DNA of 31,498 bases from CBDHHC01 sp050633205 (GCA_050633205.1 JBOEGA010000073.1:1-31498), one strand, 5' to 3'; positions 1-8,368 are shown, counted from the stretch's first letter. Numbers and translations are program-made. Notes: generated by a model not told the origin, from the letters alone.

Positions 1-18
1 AAGACCTTTTAAACATCT

Positions 19-897
19 ATGAGCAACCGCCCCATCTTCCGCTTCGCCCCAAGTCCCAACGGATATCTGCATCTCGGGCATGCTTACTCAGCATTAATAA
101 ATTATAATACTGCCCGGTCAATGAACGGTCGTTTTATCCTTAGAATAGAGGATATCGACATAAACCGCAGGAGGGAAGAATATATCCAGTCAATGTTCGA
201 TAATCTTAAATGGTTGGGCATGACCTGGGAAACAGAAGTAAGGCGACAGTCCGAACACTTTCCCGAATACAGAAAATCCCTCGACCTGCTTATGAAAAAG
301 GGACTTCTGTATAAATGCTTTGCAACCCGCAAGGAAATATCAGAGGCAATTGCAGATAAACAAAGCCCCGTATATCCGCTGGATCCGGATGGCACCCCCT
401 TATACCCTCATTTGCATAAGCATCTCTCAAAAGCAGAAATAGACGACCGTATTAATAACTCGGAGCATTTTGCATACCGGATAGATATGGATGCAGCACT
501 GAAATACATATCCGGCAGAAAAAGCAGTTTAACGGTTAAATATATGAATGCAGATGGAGAGATATTTGAGAGAACTGCTGAACCTCAACTCTGGGGTGAC
601 ACAATCATTATGCGTAAAGATACTCCCACAAGCTACCATCTGTCAGTTGTCGTGGATGATGCCATACAGAATATTACGCATGTCGTAAGAGGGCAGGATC
701 TGGAAGCCGCAACCGACCTGCATCGATTGCTTCAGGAATTACTGGGGCTACCTTCCCCGATTTATTACCACCACAGATTGCTGCTTGATGAAAACGGGCA
801 GAAGCTCTCAAAAAGCAGAGGCAGCAAAAGCCTGAATGACCTGCGCAACGAAGGAGTTCAGCCAGAGCAGATTCATAAACTTGTATCAGAGGAATAA
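19..897 (+). CDS. gluQ: Glutamyl-Q tRNA(Asp) synthetase
   Basis: GluQ-RS is a paralogue of the catalytic half of glutamyl-tRNA synthetase. It attaches glutamate to the queuosine at the wobble position of tRNA-Asp. The 292-residue length matches the family, which lacks the anticodon-binding domain of GltX. Class I signatures are visible: the HIGH-type motif HLGH at residues 18-21 and KLSKS near residue 260, with RIEDID following the first. The zinc-knuckle region is changed: CFA at 100-102 stands where C-x-C is usual, and Y129-x3-H133 where Y-x3-C is usual. The ATG at 19 has no clear ribosome binding site in the few bases available upstream. A weak hairpin (897-919) follows the stop. Family call is firm; retention of zinc is uncertain. 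Confidence 0.93.
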   Translation: MSNRPIFRFAPSPNGYLHLGHAYSALINYNTARSMNGRFILRIEDIDINRRREEYIQSMFDNLKWLGMTWETEVRRQSEHFPEYRKSLDLLMKKGLLYKCFATRKEISEAIADKQSPVYPLDPDGTPLYPHLHKHLSKAEIDDRINNSEHFAYRIDMDAALKYISGRKSSLTVKYMNADGEIFERTAEPQLWGDTIIMRKDTPTSYHLSVVVDDAIQNITHVVRGQDLEAATDLHRLLQELLGLPSPIYYHHRLLLDENGQKLSKSRGSKSLNDLRNEGVQPEQIHKLVSEE

Positions 898-919
898 GAG
901 AGAAAAAAACTTCCTCTCT
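897..919 (+). terminator. Weak hairpin after gluQ
   Basis: A 6-bp stem AGAGAG/CTCTCT with an A-rich 11-nt loop overlaps the last base of the gluQ stop. No proper T-run follows (ATAAATATT), so termination here is only a possibility. Confidence 0.25.
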
Positions 920-1164
920 ATAAATATTCTATCTCAACATCCTTTTATCCCAACAAAGTATTCCAGCTGGCATAAAGAATGAACACCGCAAGTATCACAG
1001 AAATACTGTGCTGCAATAATTGAGAGTCTTTCAACACTTCAGAAATTCCTTTCACACAACCATGGTAAAAGACGCCCACACAATGTTTTTACCGAATCAG
1101 TAAAAGCAGAATACCTGAGTCGAAAAGAAATTGAACAGGAAACATTGTTTCTGCTGTGATTTTT
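898..1164. other. Short non-coding stretch with possible decayed reading frame
   Basis: No intact gene is visible between gluQ and the LysR gene. On the plus strand an open frame without a start codon runs from just after the TGA near 975 to the TGA at 1157-1159. It encodes a polar, natural-looking tail (for example FTESVKAEYLSRKEIEQETL). It may be the 3' remnant of a lost gene. I do not recognise its family. Confidence 0.25.
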
Positions 1165-2058
1165 TTAACCTGCTCCGCCAGTGAAGAACCGTTTGTCTTC
1201 CTCAAGCGCTTCACAGATAAACTTCATAAAAACCCGAACGCGCTCAACCTTCTTTAAATCCGGATGTGTCAAAACCCAGACATCACGATAGGGTGCAAAA
1301 GGCAAAGTGCTTACACGCTCCAGCAGCTTATCTCCTTCACCAATAATACATGGCATCAGTGAAATGCCACTCCCCTCCCGCACGGAAGAATAAAGTGCAA
1401 CCATGTCATCAAAATAAACGGCAACTCTGCTGCTCGGATAGATATCAATAATCTCTTTTGGCACCCCCTTCCCCCACCAGATAAAATTTATATAGTCGGG
1501 AGAGCATCCGGGTTTCAGTTCCCCACTGGCATCAAATTTCTCATTCAGATATTCGGAGCTGCAGTAATAGGCCCGGCGCATATTAATAACACGTCGGCCA
1601 AACAGACTTTCATCTGGACTGTCACTGATACGTATCGCGACATCAGCTTCCCGCTGATGCAGATTAAGTGCATCATTAGATGCAATTACAGTAAGTTCTA
1701 TGTCAGGGTATAACTCGATAAATCTGGCAAAGACCTTTGCAAAATATGTCTGGATTAATACAACAGGCGCTGTAACCCGTAATTTTCCTGATAGCTTTCG
1801 GTCCCCGGAAGCAATCTCAAGCTCCAGTCTTCCGACCCTCGCCTCTGTTTCCCTGGCAACCTCGATAGCCTTTTCTCCCTCGGAAGTTGCTGTAAGGCCG
1901 GAAGGCAATCTGTCAAACAGCCGTACTCCCAGGCGTTCCTCAGCTATGGCTATCCTGCGTGAAACAGTAGAATGATTAACTGACAAGGCTCTCGCTGCAC
2001 CACTGAGGCCTCCATTACGACTGACCGCAAGAATATATTTTAAATCATCCCAATCCAT
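1165..2058 (-). CDS. LysR-family transcriptional regulator
   Basis: LysR-type regulators bind DNA through an N-terminal winged helix and sense small molecules in a periplasmic-binding-like C-terminal domain. The protein from MDWDDLKYILAV onward has the standard arrangement. The helix-turn-helix contains GLSGAARALSVNHSTVSRRI and is followed by LGVRLFDRLPSGLTAT. The effector domain begins around GKLRVTAPV, and the total length of about 297 residues is usual. I chose the MDWDDL start (a second ATG lies directly before it) because family members commonly begin so; in-frame extension upstream reaches a TTG at 2097. A perfect palindrome sits immediately upstream of this start. It is transcribed divergently from the DUF1330 gene, which it may control. 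The ligand is unknown. Confidence 0.9.
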   Translation of the reverse strand: MDWDDLKYILAVSRNGGLSGAARALSVNHSTVSRRIAIAEERLGVRLFDRLPSGLTATSEGEKAIEVARETEARVGRLELEIASGDRKLSGKLRVTAPVVLIQTYFAKVFARFIELYPDIELTVIASNDALNLHQREADVAIRISDSPDESLFGRRVINMRRAYYCSSEYLNEKFDASGELKPGCSPDYINFIWWGKGVPKEIIDIYPSSRVAVYFDDMVALYSSVREGSGISLMPCIIGEGDKLLERVSTLPFAPYRDVWVLTHPDLKKVERVRVFMKFICEALEEDKRFFTGGAG

Positions 2059-2062
2059 CATC

Positions 2063-2078
2063 TGTGCATTTATGCACA
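2063..2078. promoter_or_regulatory. 16-bp palindrome at the LysR start, possible operator
   Basis: TGTGCAT-TT-ATGCACA is a perfect inverted repeat with 7-bp arms. It lies 1-4 bases upstream of the likely ATG codons of the LysR gene, in the space where a ribosome binding site would be. It could be an autoregulatory operator. It does not contain a symmetric T-N11-A box. If translation starts further upstream, it is coding sequence and the symmetry could be accidental. Confidence 0.4.
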
Positions 2079-2158
2079 TCACAATTGCATAATTCAATAT
2101 TTTTCAACAGATGATAAAGATCTATACTCAATCCTGATTGAAAAACAGGAGATAAAAT

Positions 2159-2443
2159 ATGCCAACTTATGCAATTGCCCAGATAATAGTGGAAGATAGA
2201 AAAACTCTAGGTAAATACAGGGAGCAGGCGGGAAATGCCCTTGCAAAGCATGGCGGATCCATCATTACCGCCGGACCTGTCGCAGAAACACTTGAATTAT
2301 CTATGGACAAACCGGATGTTCTGGCCCTGCTGTCATTTCCCTCCAGGGACGCAGCCCTCGCATGGAGAAACGATCCCGAACTCCGGGAAATTCATGCATT
2401 ACGTACAAAGTCAGGAAAATCAACGATAATGGTTCTTTCCTGA
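2159..2443 (+). CDS. DUF1330 family protein
   Basis: A 94-residue protein of the DUF1330 family, small dimeric alpha/beta-barrel proteins of the ferredoxin-like type with no settled function. The family pattern is visible: AIAQIIVEDRKTLGKYREQA at the start, the central GGSIITAGP, then SFPSRDAALAWRNDPEL and a C-terminal strand STIMVL. Start is well supported: AGGAG lies 7 bases before the ATG. It is divergent from the LysR regulator with a gap of about 100 bp, an arrangement common for a regulator and its target. No signal peptide or membrane segment is seen, so it should be cytoplasmic. Confidence 0.88.
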   Translation: MPTYAIAQIIVEDRKTLGKYREQAGNALAKHGGSIITAGPVAETLELSMDKPDVLALLSFPSRDAALAWRNDPELREIHALRTKSGKSTIMVLS

Positions 2444-2480
2444 AAATAAAAAAACGGCTACCAAAAATGGTAGCCGTTAG
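2444..2480 (-). terminator. Rho-independent terminator of the small secreted protein gene
   Basis: A perfect 10-bp stem AACGGCTACC/GGTAGCCGTT (2453-2478) with a 6-nt loop. Read on the minus strand it is followed by TTTTTTTATTTT, so it ends the gene at 2526-2792. In the plus direction there is no T-run, though the hairpin may still protect the DUF1330 mRNA end. Confidence 0.85.
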
Positions 2481-2525
2481 TAAATACTCGGTAAACTCTA
2501 CGCAAAACCAGCTGGAACAAACAGG

Positions 2526-2792
2526 TTACCCTTTGTTCTCACTATTCTTTTTGATATCTGCCTTCAATACATTAATAAACAGATTTTTCTTGATTGCTGC
2601 CATTTCGTCTTTTGTAACAATGCCAATGTCTGGTGCAAAAAGGCTGATTGAAGTGTCTGAACTGAAAACATCCAGCTTGTTCACCTTTTTAGCTGAATTA
2701 CTGACTGCTTCACCGGAAAAGGCTGAACCTGAAAATCCCGCAATTGCAAGACCACCCAACACAACAGCCATAGATGTAAATTTCTTACTCAT
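2526..2792 (-). CDS. Small exported protein, unknown
   Basis: An 88-residue protein starting MSKKFTSMAVVLGGLAIAGFSG, a clear Sec signal peptide with cleavage plausible near SAFSG. The mature part is short and lysine-rich, without cysteines or recognisable domain; it ends DIKKNSENKG. The start chosen is the second ATG because GGGAG lies about 8 bases upstream; an earlier in-frame ATG at 2807 would overlap that site. It stands alone with its own strong terminator, so it looks like a real monocistronic gene. I do not recognise the family. Periplasmic location is inferred only from the signal. Confidence 0.75.
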   Translation of the reverse strand: MSKKFTSMAVVLGGLAIAGFSGSAFSGEAVSNSAKKVNKLDVFSSDTSISLFAPDIGIVTKDEMAAIKKNLFINVLKADIKKNSENKG

Positions 2793-3058
2793 ATTCAGAA
2801 CTCCCATAAATACAATGCTCTTCTATAGAACTGGATCATCCGTGATATTTATTGACGAATACTAAACATCTGATATTGCTATATTTTATGCTTTACAACT
2901 CCCTTAACCAATTAGATCAATTTGATTCAAAAAATCGCTCAGTATTCTTCATTATTCGAGAAATTGCCGCATACCTATTGAATTTGAAAATATTTACAAC
3001 AACTCAAAGGGAAAGAACCAGCTTCCCAATCGACAACAAATAAAGGAAATAACGGGGC

Positions 3059-3589
3059 ATGACGAAACCAGATCTGACCGTAGAAACTATTATCGAAAGA
3101 GGCCTGTTTTCAAGCAGATGGATTATGGCCCCTATGTATGTTGGACTTGTAGGCGGCCTTTTACTGCTGTTCTACAGCTTCCTGCAGGAACTGATACACC
3201 TCTTCGCAATGATACCGAACATCACCCAGAACGATGTAATTCTTGGTGTATTGTCACTGATCGACCTGACACTGGCAGGCAATCTGATTTTGATCGTAAT
3301 ATTCTCCGGGTATGAAAACTTCGTATCAAAAATGAATACGCAGAATCATGAAGATAACCCGGAGTGGAAGGGCTCGGTTGATTTCTCGACGCTGAAGCTC
3401 AAACTGATATCCTCAATAGTCGCTATCTCGGGTATTCATTTGCTGAAAGTCTTTATGAATGTGGATAAAACCTCTCCGGAAAAAATACAATGGATGGTAC
3501 TGATCCATATCGTATTTGTAACTTCCGGCGTTCTTCTGGCTCTAATGGACTTCATTGCCGCAAAAGCAAAAAGCGCAAAGAAACAATGA
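3059..3589 (+). CDS. UPF0114 (YqhA-like) membrane protein
   Basis: A 176-residue inner-membrane protein of the UPF0114/YqhA family, whose function is unknown. Family features are visible: an N-terminal ERGLFSSRWIMAPMYVGLVGG leading into the first membrane span, a second span around SLIDLTLAGNLILIVIFSGYENFVS, and two later hydrophobic segments (LKLISSIVAISGIHLLKVF and MVLIHIVFVTSGVLLALMDFIA). The tail is lysine-rich and probably cytoplasmic. AAAGGAAA lies about 10 bases before the ATG. It ends 9 bp from the converging phosphatase gene, so there is little room for a separate terminator. Confidence 0.92.
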   Translation: MTKPDLTVETIIERGLFSSRWIMAPMYVGLVGGLLLLFYSFLQELIHLFAMIPNITQNDVILGVLSLIDLTLAGNLILIVIFSGYENFVSKMNTQNHEDNPEWKGSVDFSTLKLKLISSIVAISGIHLLKVFMNVDKTSPEKIQWMVLIHIVFVTSGVLLALMDFIAAKAKSAKKQ

Positions 3590-3598
3590 ACTTAAACC

Positions 3599-4411
3599 CT
3601 AGACCTCGAACTGCATTCCGGGGCCGGGTCTTGCAACCATAACCGTTGTATTATCCTGATTTGGCGCTTGCACATCCTGAACGGCCTGTGTAAGCGCCTT
3701 TGCAACTCCGGAAGCTCCACCACGCTCATTCATATGAATAATATTGGCAATCAGCTTCTTGTTAAGCGTCAGCAGTCCGTCACTGGCCAGAATGATCCAG
3801 TCATCATGATCAAGCGGAATATCAATATCATGAATATCAATCATATCGAGTTCTTCACCACTGACAGCCGAAAGTAAGCTGTTACGCCTCGGATCAACAG
3901 CCGCCTCATCAGCAGACATCTCTCCCTTCTTGACCATCGCATCAAGAAGAGCACCAAATGAATGATCCTGATTAAGCCTGAACAACTCTCTGTCACGATA
4001 AAGATAAAGCAGAGAATCCCCCACACTGACCCAGCGCAGGCCCTGTTTTCGAATGCTTGCACCAATTAATGTACATCCCATTCCCTTCAGAGCTTTATCC
4101 TGTGATATCCTGGCTGAAATGGCCTCATTACAAGCCTCAAGTGACTCTGTAAACTTATCCTCAGCTCCGTCCCTGCAATAAGACGCAATAAACTGGGAAC
4201 AGGCCAGATTACTGGCAGTCGAACCTCCCACATGCCCTCCCATACCATCAGCAAGAACCGCAATCAGTTCCTGCTGGTCATCATTGGCATTATCTCCTGC
4301 AACAGCCTCTGGAGCCAGAACAGGCTCCAGAATATGAAAAGCACAACTATCCTCCTGAGAGTCACGCGATCCTTGAATGGCATGGCTATCAAAATCATAC
4401 ATCGCTGTCAT
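3599..4411 (-). CDS. PP2C-type Ser/Thr protein phosphatase
   Basis: A metal-dependent PP2C phosphatase that removes phosphate from serine or threonine, presumably opposing the kinase encoded 1.2 kb away. Metal-binding motifs are intact in the 270-residue protein: SRDSQED near 15-21, ADGMGG at 54-59, GDS at 131-133, SDG at 210-212 and QDN at 252-254. GCTLIGASI and WVSVGDSLLYLYR fit the family core. I chose MTAMYDFDSH as the start because the preceding in-frame residues are not PP2C-like; an extension to 4510 is open. No membrane segment is seen, so it is cytoplasmic. It follows the FHA gene on the same strand and the two are probably co-transcribed. Similar phosphatases occur in type VI secretion clusters, but no such genes are here. 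Confidence 0.93.
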   Translation of the reverse strand: MTAMYDFDSHAIQGSRDSQEDSCAFHILEPVLAPEAVAGDNANDDQQELIAVLADGMGGHVGGSTASNLACSQFIASYCRDGAEDKFTESLEACNEAISARISQDKALKGMGCTLIGASIRKQGLRWVSVGDSLLYLYRDRELFRLNQDHSFGALLDAMVKKGEMSADEAAVDPRRNSLLSAVSGEELDMIDIHDIDIPLDHDDWIILASDGLLTLNKKLIANIIHMNERGGASGVAKALTQAVQDVQAPNQDNTTVMVARPGPGMQFEV

Positions 4412-4570
4412 GGGTAGAGATCCGTTTATCAAGTCTGTTGGGGAAGCATAGCCAGTGAAGAAACAAAACTCCACCGGCATCAAAGCTGCGGACAATGGCA
4501 TGGCCCACAACTCAAACTATGACTGATTTTATAAACGAACGTCAACAGGTTGAAATCTCAAATATGAAGA

Positions 4571-5419
4571 TCAGATATCAGACCAGTCAAATTCTTGACC
4601 ACAAAATGGAACAAACGCCATTCTGGTCCGCCCCATTGAAATTATATCCATAGCTTTCAAAGGCACAGCTGACGTAGGCTTGTCCTCATTCACAGAAACA
4701 ACATTGGTTTTTGCAAGGTTGGGTACAAACAGGTAAGATCTATCCTGTGGATCATATCGGATAAAGGCCTGCTCTTCAGCAGAAATAGCCTCATCTCCAA
4801 AGTCCAGCTTCACATGCTGGGAAGCTGCGCGGCCAATACTGTTATTCCCCTCAAAAACCGGACAGCTTGCCCCCAGACCTGGCCCCTGAATAATAACAAG
4901 CCATGCCACCACAGGCTCCTGATAAAAATCAGGCCGCTCCCCTGAAGGCTTCATCCTGACTCTCTGTGTTCTTCCCGGGTCAACACTGCCTTGCAACGGG
5001 TGAACAACTGAATTTTGAGAAAAATCATTTTGAACCACTGGAGAAACATCCTCTATTTGATTATCCATATGCGGAACATAAGAAGCACTTTCCGCAACCA
5101 CATCCTGAATACTGCTGGAATCTATGTAGGAATTGTCGGAATCCGACTTCATCTCAATAAGCGCCTGCTCAATAATTTCCTGAGATGACTGATATTCAAT
5201 TTCACGGATTTCTGATCGTTCAGGTGCCGGTAAAATATCTTGCACATGGGCTTCATCACGCCGCTTCGACTTCCGGTCAGATCCCAGTGCAGCATCCACT
5301 GCATTAATAGCTTCCCTCAATAAACTGGGGCGTTTCTTACCCGCTTTTCTGGCCAGAAGACGTGTTTTATCATCCACCCATTCCTCATCGGCACCCCGCC
5401 TGTCATCTCGATCGCCCAT
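4571..5419 (-). CDS. FHA-domain protein
   Basis: A 282-residue protein with a charged, probably disordered N-terminal half (1-165; RRDE, many Ser/Asp) and a C-terminal FHA-like domain (about 170-275). FHA domains bind phosphothreonine, so this is a likely adaptor between kinase and phosphatase. The fold is suggested by strand LVIIQGPGLGASCPVF, then the GR pair (196-197) in NNSIGRAASQHVKLDF, and later DIISMGRTRMAFVP. The usual S-x-x-H is S213-A-E-E here and the N-G turn is poorly kept, so phosphopeptide binding may be altered. The ATG at 5419 is divergent from the kinase across a 255-bp spacer. The serine-rich N-terminal part could be a kinase target. Fold call is good; ligand is inference. 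Confidence 0.85.
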   Translation of the reverse strand: MGDRDDRRGADEEWVDDKTRLLARKAGKKRPSLLREAINAVDAALGSDRKSKRRDEAHVQDILPAPERSEIREIEYQSSQEIIEQALIEMKSDSDNSYIDSSSIQDVVAESASYVPHMDNQIEDVSPVVQNDFSQNSVVHPLQGSVDPGRTQRVRMKPSGERPDFYQEPVVAWLVIIQGPGLGASCPVFEGNNSIGRAASQHVKLDFGDEAISAEEQAFIRYDPQDRSYLFVPNLAKTNVVSVNEDKPTSAVPLKAMDIISMGRTRMAFVPFCGQEFDWSDI

Positions 5420-5499
5420 TTTTTTACCACACCCGTTTAATATTACATAATCAAGGCCCCGAATATGACATTTATCATGGGAAAAGTCGAGGTAATCAA

Positions 5500-5631
5500 A
5501 TGCAACAATCAGTGACTGTTTTCAATGAATGTTATAAATTCGGTATTCTGCGTATTTACAAAATATGGCAACAGACTATCTTCTTGCCTCTATGTTGGGC
5601 CACAGTTGGAGCTGCACCCATAATTAGATAA
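5500..5631 (+). CDS. Possible 43-residue small ORF ahead of the kinase
   Basis: A short frame MQQSVTVFNECYKFGILRIY.. with GAGG 8 bases before its ATG, ending 43 bp before the kinase start. Its C-terminal third (TIFLPLCWATVGAAPIIR) is hydrophobic, so it could be a small membrane peptide or a leader peptide. The good ribosome binding site and position in the divergent promoter region are the only support. It could equally be chance. Confidence 0.3.
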   Translation: MQQSVTVFNECYKFGILRIYKIWQQTIFLPLCWATVGAAPIIR

Positions 5632-5674
5632 TATAGCGCATAGAAATCAATTAAAGGGATTCGGGCGAACAACA

Positions 5675-8242
5675 ATGAACTATCCATTGGCGCTCAAGAA
5701 TGGGACCATTCTTGCTCAGGACTACCGAATTGAAGGTATTTTAGGAGCGGGAGGTTCTGGGATCACCTATATCGCGAAAGAAATTTCTCTCGATCGCAAT
5801 ATAGCAATTAAAGAATATTTCCCTGGCGACTTCGCGATCCGTGAAGGCGATAGTGATGTCTGTGCCAAAACCGAAGCTGACGAAATCGATTATACATGGG
5901 GTCTGGATCGTTTTATTGATGAAGCCCAGACACTTGCAAAATTTGACCACAGCAACATAGTCCGCGTGTTCCGCTATTTCCAGACCCATAATACGGCCTA
6001 TATGGTACTGAAATTCGAGGAAGGGCAAAACTTCAAGTCCTGGATTGAAGACCGGGATAATCCACCAACGCAGGAAGAGCTGGACAGCATAGTAACGCCT
6101 CTGCTGGATGCACTTGAACTCATCCATAACGACGATTTTCTCCACAGGGATATCGCACCTGACAACATAATGATCCGTCAGGACGGCACACCGGTTCTCA
6201 TCGACTTCGGATCAGCACGCCGCGTTATTACCAGCAGACCCAAAACGGTCAGTGCTCTCATAAAACCGGGCTACTCCCCATTCGAACAATACGCTGTCAC
6301 CGGAAAAGATCAGGGCCCCTGGACGGATATCTATTCCCTTGCAGCCACGCTCTATCATGCTGTAACTGGCAAACGCCCGGTAGATTCACCGACAAGAATG
6401 GTAGGTGACGAACTGGTATCTGCGATGAAAGCGGCACACCCCGGATACAGAAAACAGTTTCTTAAAGCCATTGACTCAGCAATGAAGCTGAAAACAAGGG
6501 CACGCCCCCAGTCTATCGCTGAATGGCGCAAACAGCTTTTTTCAACGGCTCCTTTAAGAAAAGCAGCAAAAACAAAGCAGCCTGCTGCTCCTGCAATTAA
6601 GAAGAGTTCAGAAAACAACAGCAGGGTTCTTGTAAAGAAGAAGAAAAGCCTGCCCCCTCTGGACAATCAGGAAACCGGTTCATCAGCCCGCAATCAGAAT
6701 ATAATGTTGGCAGGCAAAGCTTTCGTTCATAAATCTTCGAGATATTTCCGGAGAGCCTTTATCAAGTTCCTGGCAGAATATGCAAGGCCTGAAAAAAATA
6801 AGGAACTTCAGGAAGCAGGCAGTCTGATTAACCGCCTGAGCGAGATGCGCAAGGAAGCCGCTGCAGAAAAAACACTGGAGGAGCAGCTTGGTGAAATACA
6901 GCAGCAGGCCATAAAAGATGCTGAGAATGCTAAAAAGAAAAAAGCAGGTTTTATAAAAAAAATCCTCTCATCTGAGCACGAGGCCGATAAGGAACCTAAA
7001 GAACCGCCCGTCCCAAATAAAAGTTTTGAACCTCAGGAAACAGGTCCATCAGATCAGACAGAACAAACTGCAGAAGAAATTATTTCAGAAAAACCACCTC
7101 AGAAACTTGTAACTGTTCGGCTGAACCGCAAAAAACTGGATGTTGAACCGGGACCGACAACACTGGCACGGGCAAAGATCCGCGACCAGCACAGCAAAGT
7201 TGATGCTCCTGCTAAAACCGCAAAAATGAGCCGTTTTTCTGTGGCTTTACTTACGATGCAGATGCTTATGATTATCGCGATAGTCCTGCCAATCGTTTAC
7301 CTGTTTAACCTCAATGAAGACAGCACTACAACAGGAAGTCTGGGAGAATCTCCTTCCGGCATTATTCATATCCTTCGTGGGCATCAAAATACTGTCAGCA
7401 CCGTATCATTCGCAGGAAATGGCACAACACTTGTCTCAGGGGGACATGATAACAAACTGCGTATCTGGAATGTCAGATCAGGAAAACAGACAAGACTTCT
7501 AAATGCCCATCGTAGCAATGTTAATACTCTTGATATCCATAGAAACAAGGTCATCTCGGCGGATTCAAGAGGGGAAATTATTATATGGGACCTGAAAACA
7601 GGAAAACCATTGAAAAACTTCCGTGGTCACAATGCCTCTGTATCTTCGGTGGTATTCTCTGGTTCAGATCAGAAATTCTTCTCTGGCAGCACAGACAGAA
7701 AAATTAAATTCTGGCACACCGTAAATACCAGAAAAGAGCAATATGCATTTAAGGCTCATAACAGACCGGTAAAATCAATTGTCTACTCCCGCAGAAAAAA
7801 TTTCATCGCCTCCGCAAGTTCAGGCAGTGAAATAAAACTATGGGACCTTGGGACCGGCAGGGTGATACGTCGCTATACAGGACATGAAAATGGCGTCAAT
7901 GCTCTGGCATTTTCTCCAAGCGGCATATACCTGGCCTCGGGCGGTATCGGTGAAGTCAGCATTTGGACCACCAGATCAAGACGTCTGCGGAGAAAAATTC
8001 AGGCCCACAGTGGAAAGATTACTGCAATCACATTTACCCCGAACGGAAAATGGATTGCCACTGCAGGAGATGATAAACTTATCAAAATCTGGAACCGCCA
8101 GACCGGCAACCTGATTAAAACATTTACCGGCCATACAGGCCGAATCAATTCGCTGGCCTTTACCCCCGATGGCAAAAAGCTGGCATCTGCCGGAAGTGAT
8201 GCAACCATAAGACTCTGGAAATCCCCTTCTGCAATCCAATAA
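5675..8242 (+). CDS. Membrane Ser/Thr protein kinase with C-terminal WD40 propeller
   Basis: An 855-residue Hanks-type kinase. Kinase core at about 16-290: glycine loop GAGGSG (24-29), catalytic lysine K46 in IAIKEYFP, alpha-C Glu83, HRD (157-159) with N164, DFG (177-179), then PGYSPFEQY; all catalytic residues are present. A basic, Lys/Glu-rich linker with probable coiled coil (about 370-430) leads to a single membrane span at about 521-545. After it come seven WD40 repeats (about 565-855), each with the GH or AH and W-D/W-N spacing; they should close one seven-bladed propeller. One span predicts a cytoplasmic kinase and a periplasmic propeller, the usual sensor layout. Divergent from the FHA and PP2C genes, which likely form its pathway. 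The ribosome binding site is weak (AAAGGGA, rather distant). Confidence 0.94.
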   Translation: MNYPLALKNGTILAQDYRIEGILGAGGSGITYIAKEISLDRNIAIKEYFPGDFAIREGDSDVCAKTEADEIDYTWGLDRFIDEAQTLAKFDHSNIVRVFRYFQTHNTAYMVLKFEEGQNFKSWIEDRDNPPTQEELDSIVTPLLDALELIHNDDFLHRDIAPDNIMIRQDGTPVLIDFGSARRVITSRPKTVSALIKPGYSPFEQYAVTGKDQGPWTDIYSLAATLYHAVTGKRPVDSPTRMVGDELVSAMKAAHPGYRKQFLKAIDSAMKLKTRARPQSIAEWRKQLFSTAPLRKAAKTKQPAAPAIKKSSENNSRVLVKKKKSLPPLDNQETGSSARNQNIMLAGKAFVHKSSRYFRRAFIKFLAEYARPEKNKELQEAGSLINRLSEMRKEAAAEKTLEEQLGEIQQQAIKDAENAKKKKAGFIKKILSSEHEADKEPKEPPVPNKSFEPQETGPSDQTEQTAEEIISEKPPQKLVTVRLNRKKLDVEPGPTTLARAKIRDQHSKVDAPAKTAKMSRFSVALLTMQMLMIIAIVLPIVYLFNLNEDSTTTGSLGESPSGIIHILRGHQNTVSTVSFAGNGTTLVSGGHDNKLRIWNVRSGKQTRLLNAHRSNVNTLDIHRNKVISADSRGEIIIWDLKTGKPLKNFRGHNASVSSVVFSGSDQKFFSGSTDRKIKFWHTVNTRKEQYAFKAHNRPVKSIVYSRRKNFIASASSGSEIKLWDLGTGRVIRRYTGHENGVNALAFSPSGIYLASGGIGEVSIWTTRSRRLRRKIQAHSGKITAITFTPNGKWIATAGDDKLIKIWNRQTGNLIKTFTGHTGRINSLAFTPDGKKLASAGSDATIRLWKSPSAIQ

Positions 8243-8368
8243 ATCGGAACAAAATGAAAATATCTGGGAATTACCGGCATAAGCACTATTGTATTGCCCA
8301 AAGTTAACCTTATTGTTCACCTTAATACTACAGCGCATTGTAATTATAATACTTCGCATGCAGAAAAA

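Noticed and set aside
2852..3043. 63-residue frame on the plus strand before the UPF0114 gene
   Set aside because: It has an AT-driven composition, no ribosome binding site and no recognisable pattern, and it lies in the promoter region of two real genes.
3599..5419. Type VI secretion regulatory pair (PP2C plus FHA)
   Set aside because: No structural secretion genes (sheath, Hcp, VgrG, ClpV) are in the window; the pair faces a kinase with a propeller instead.
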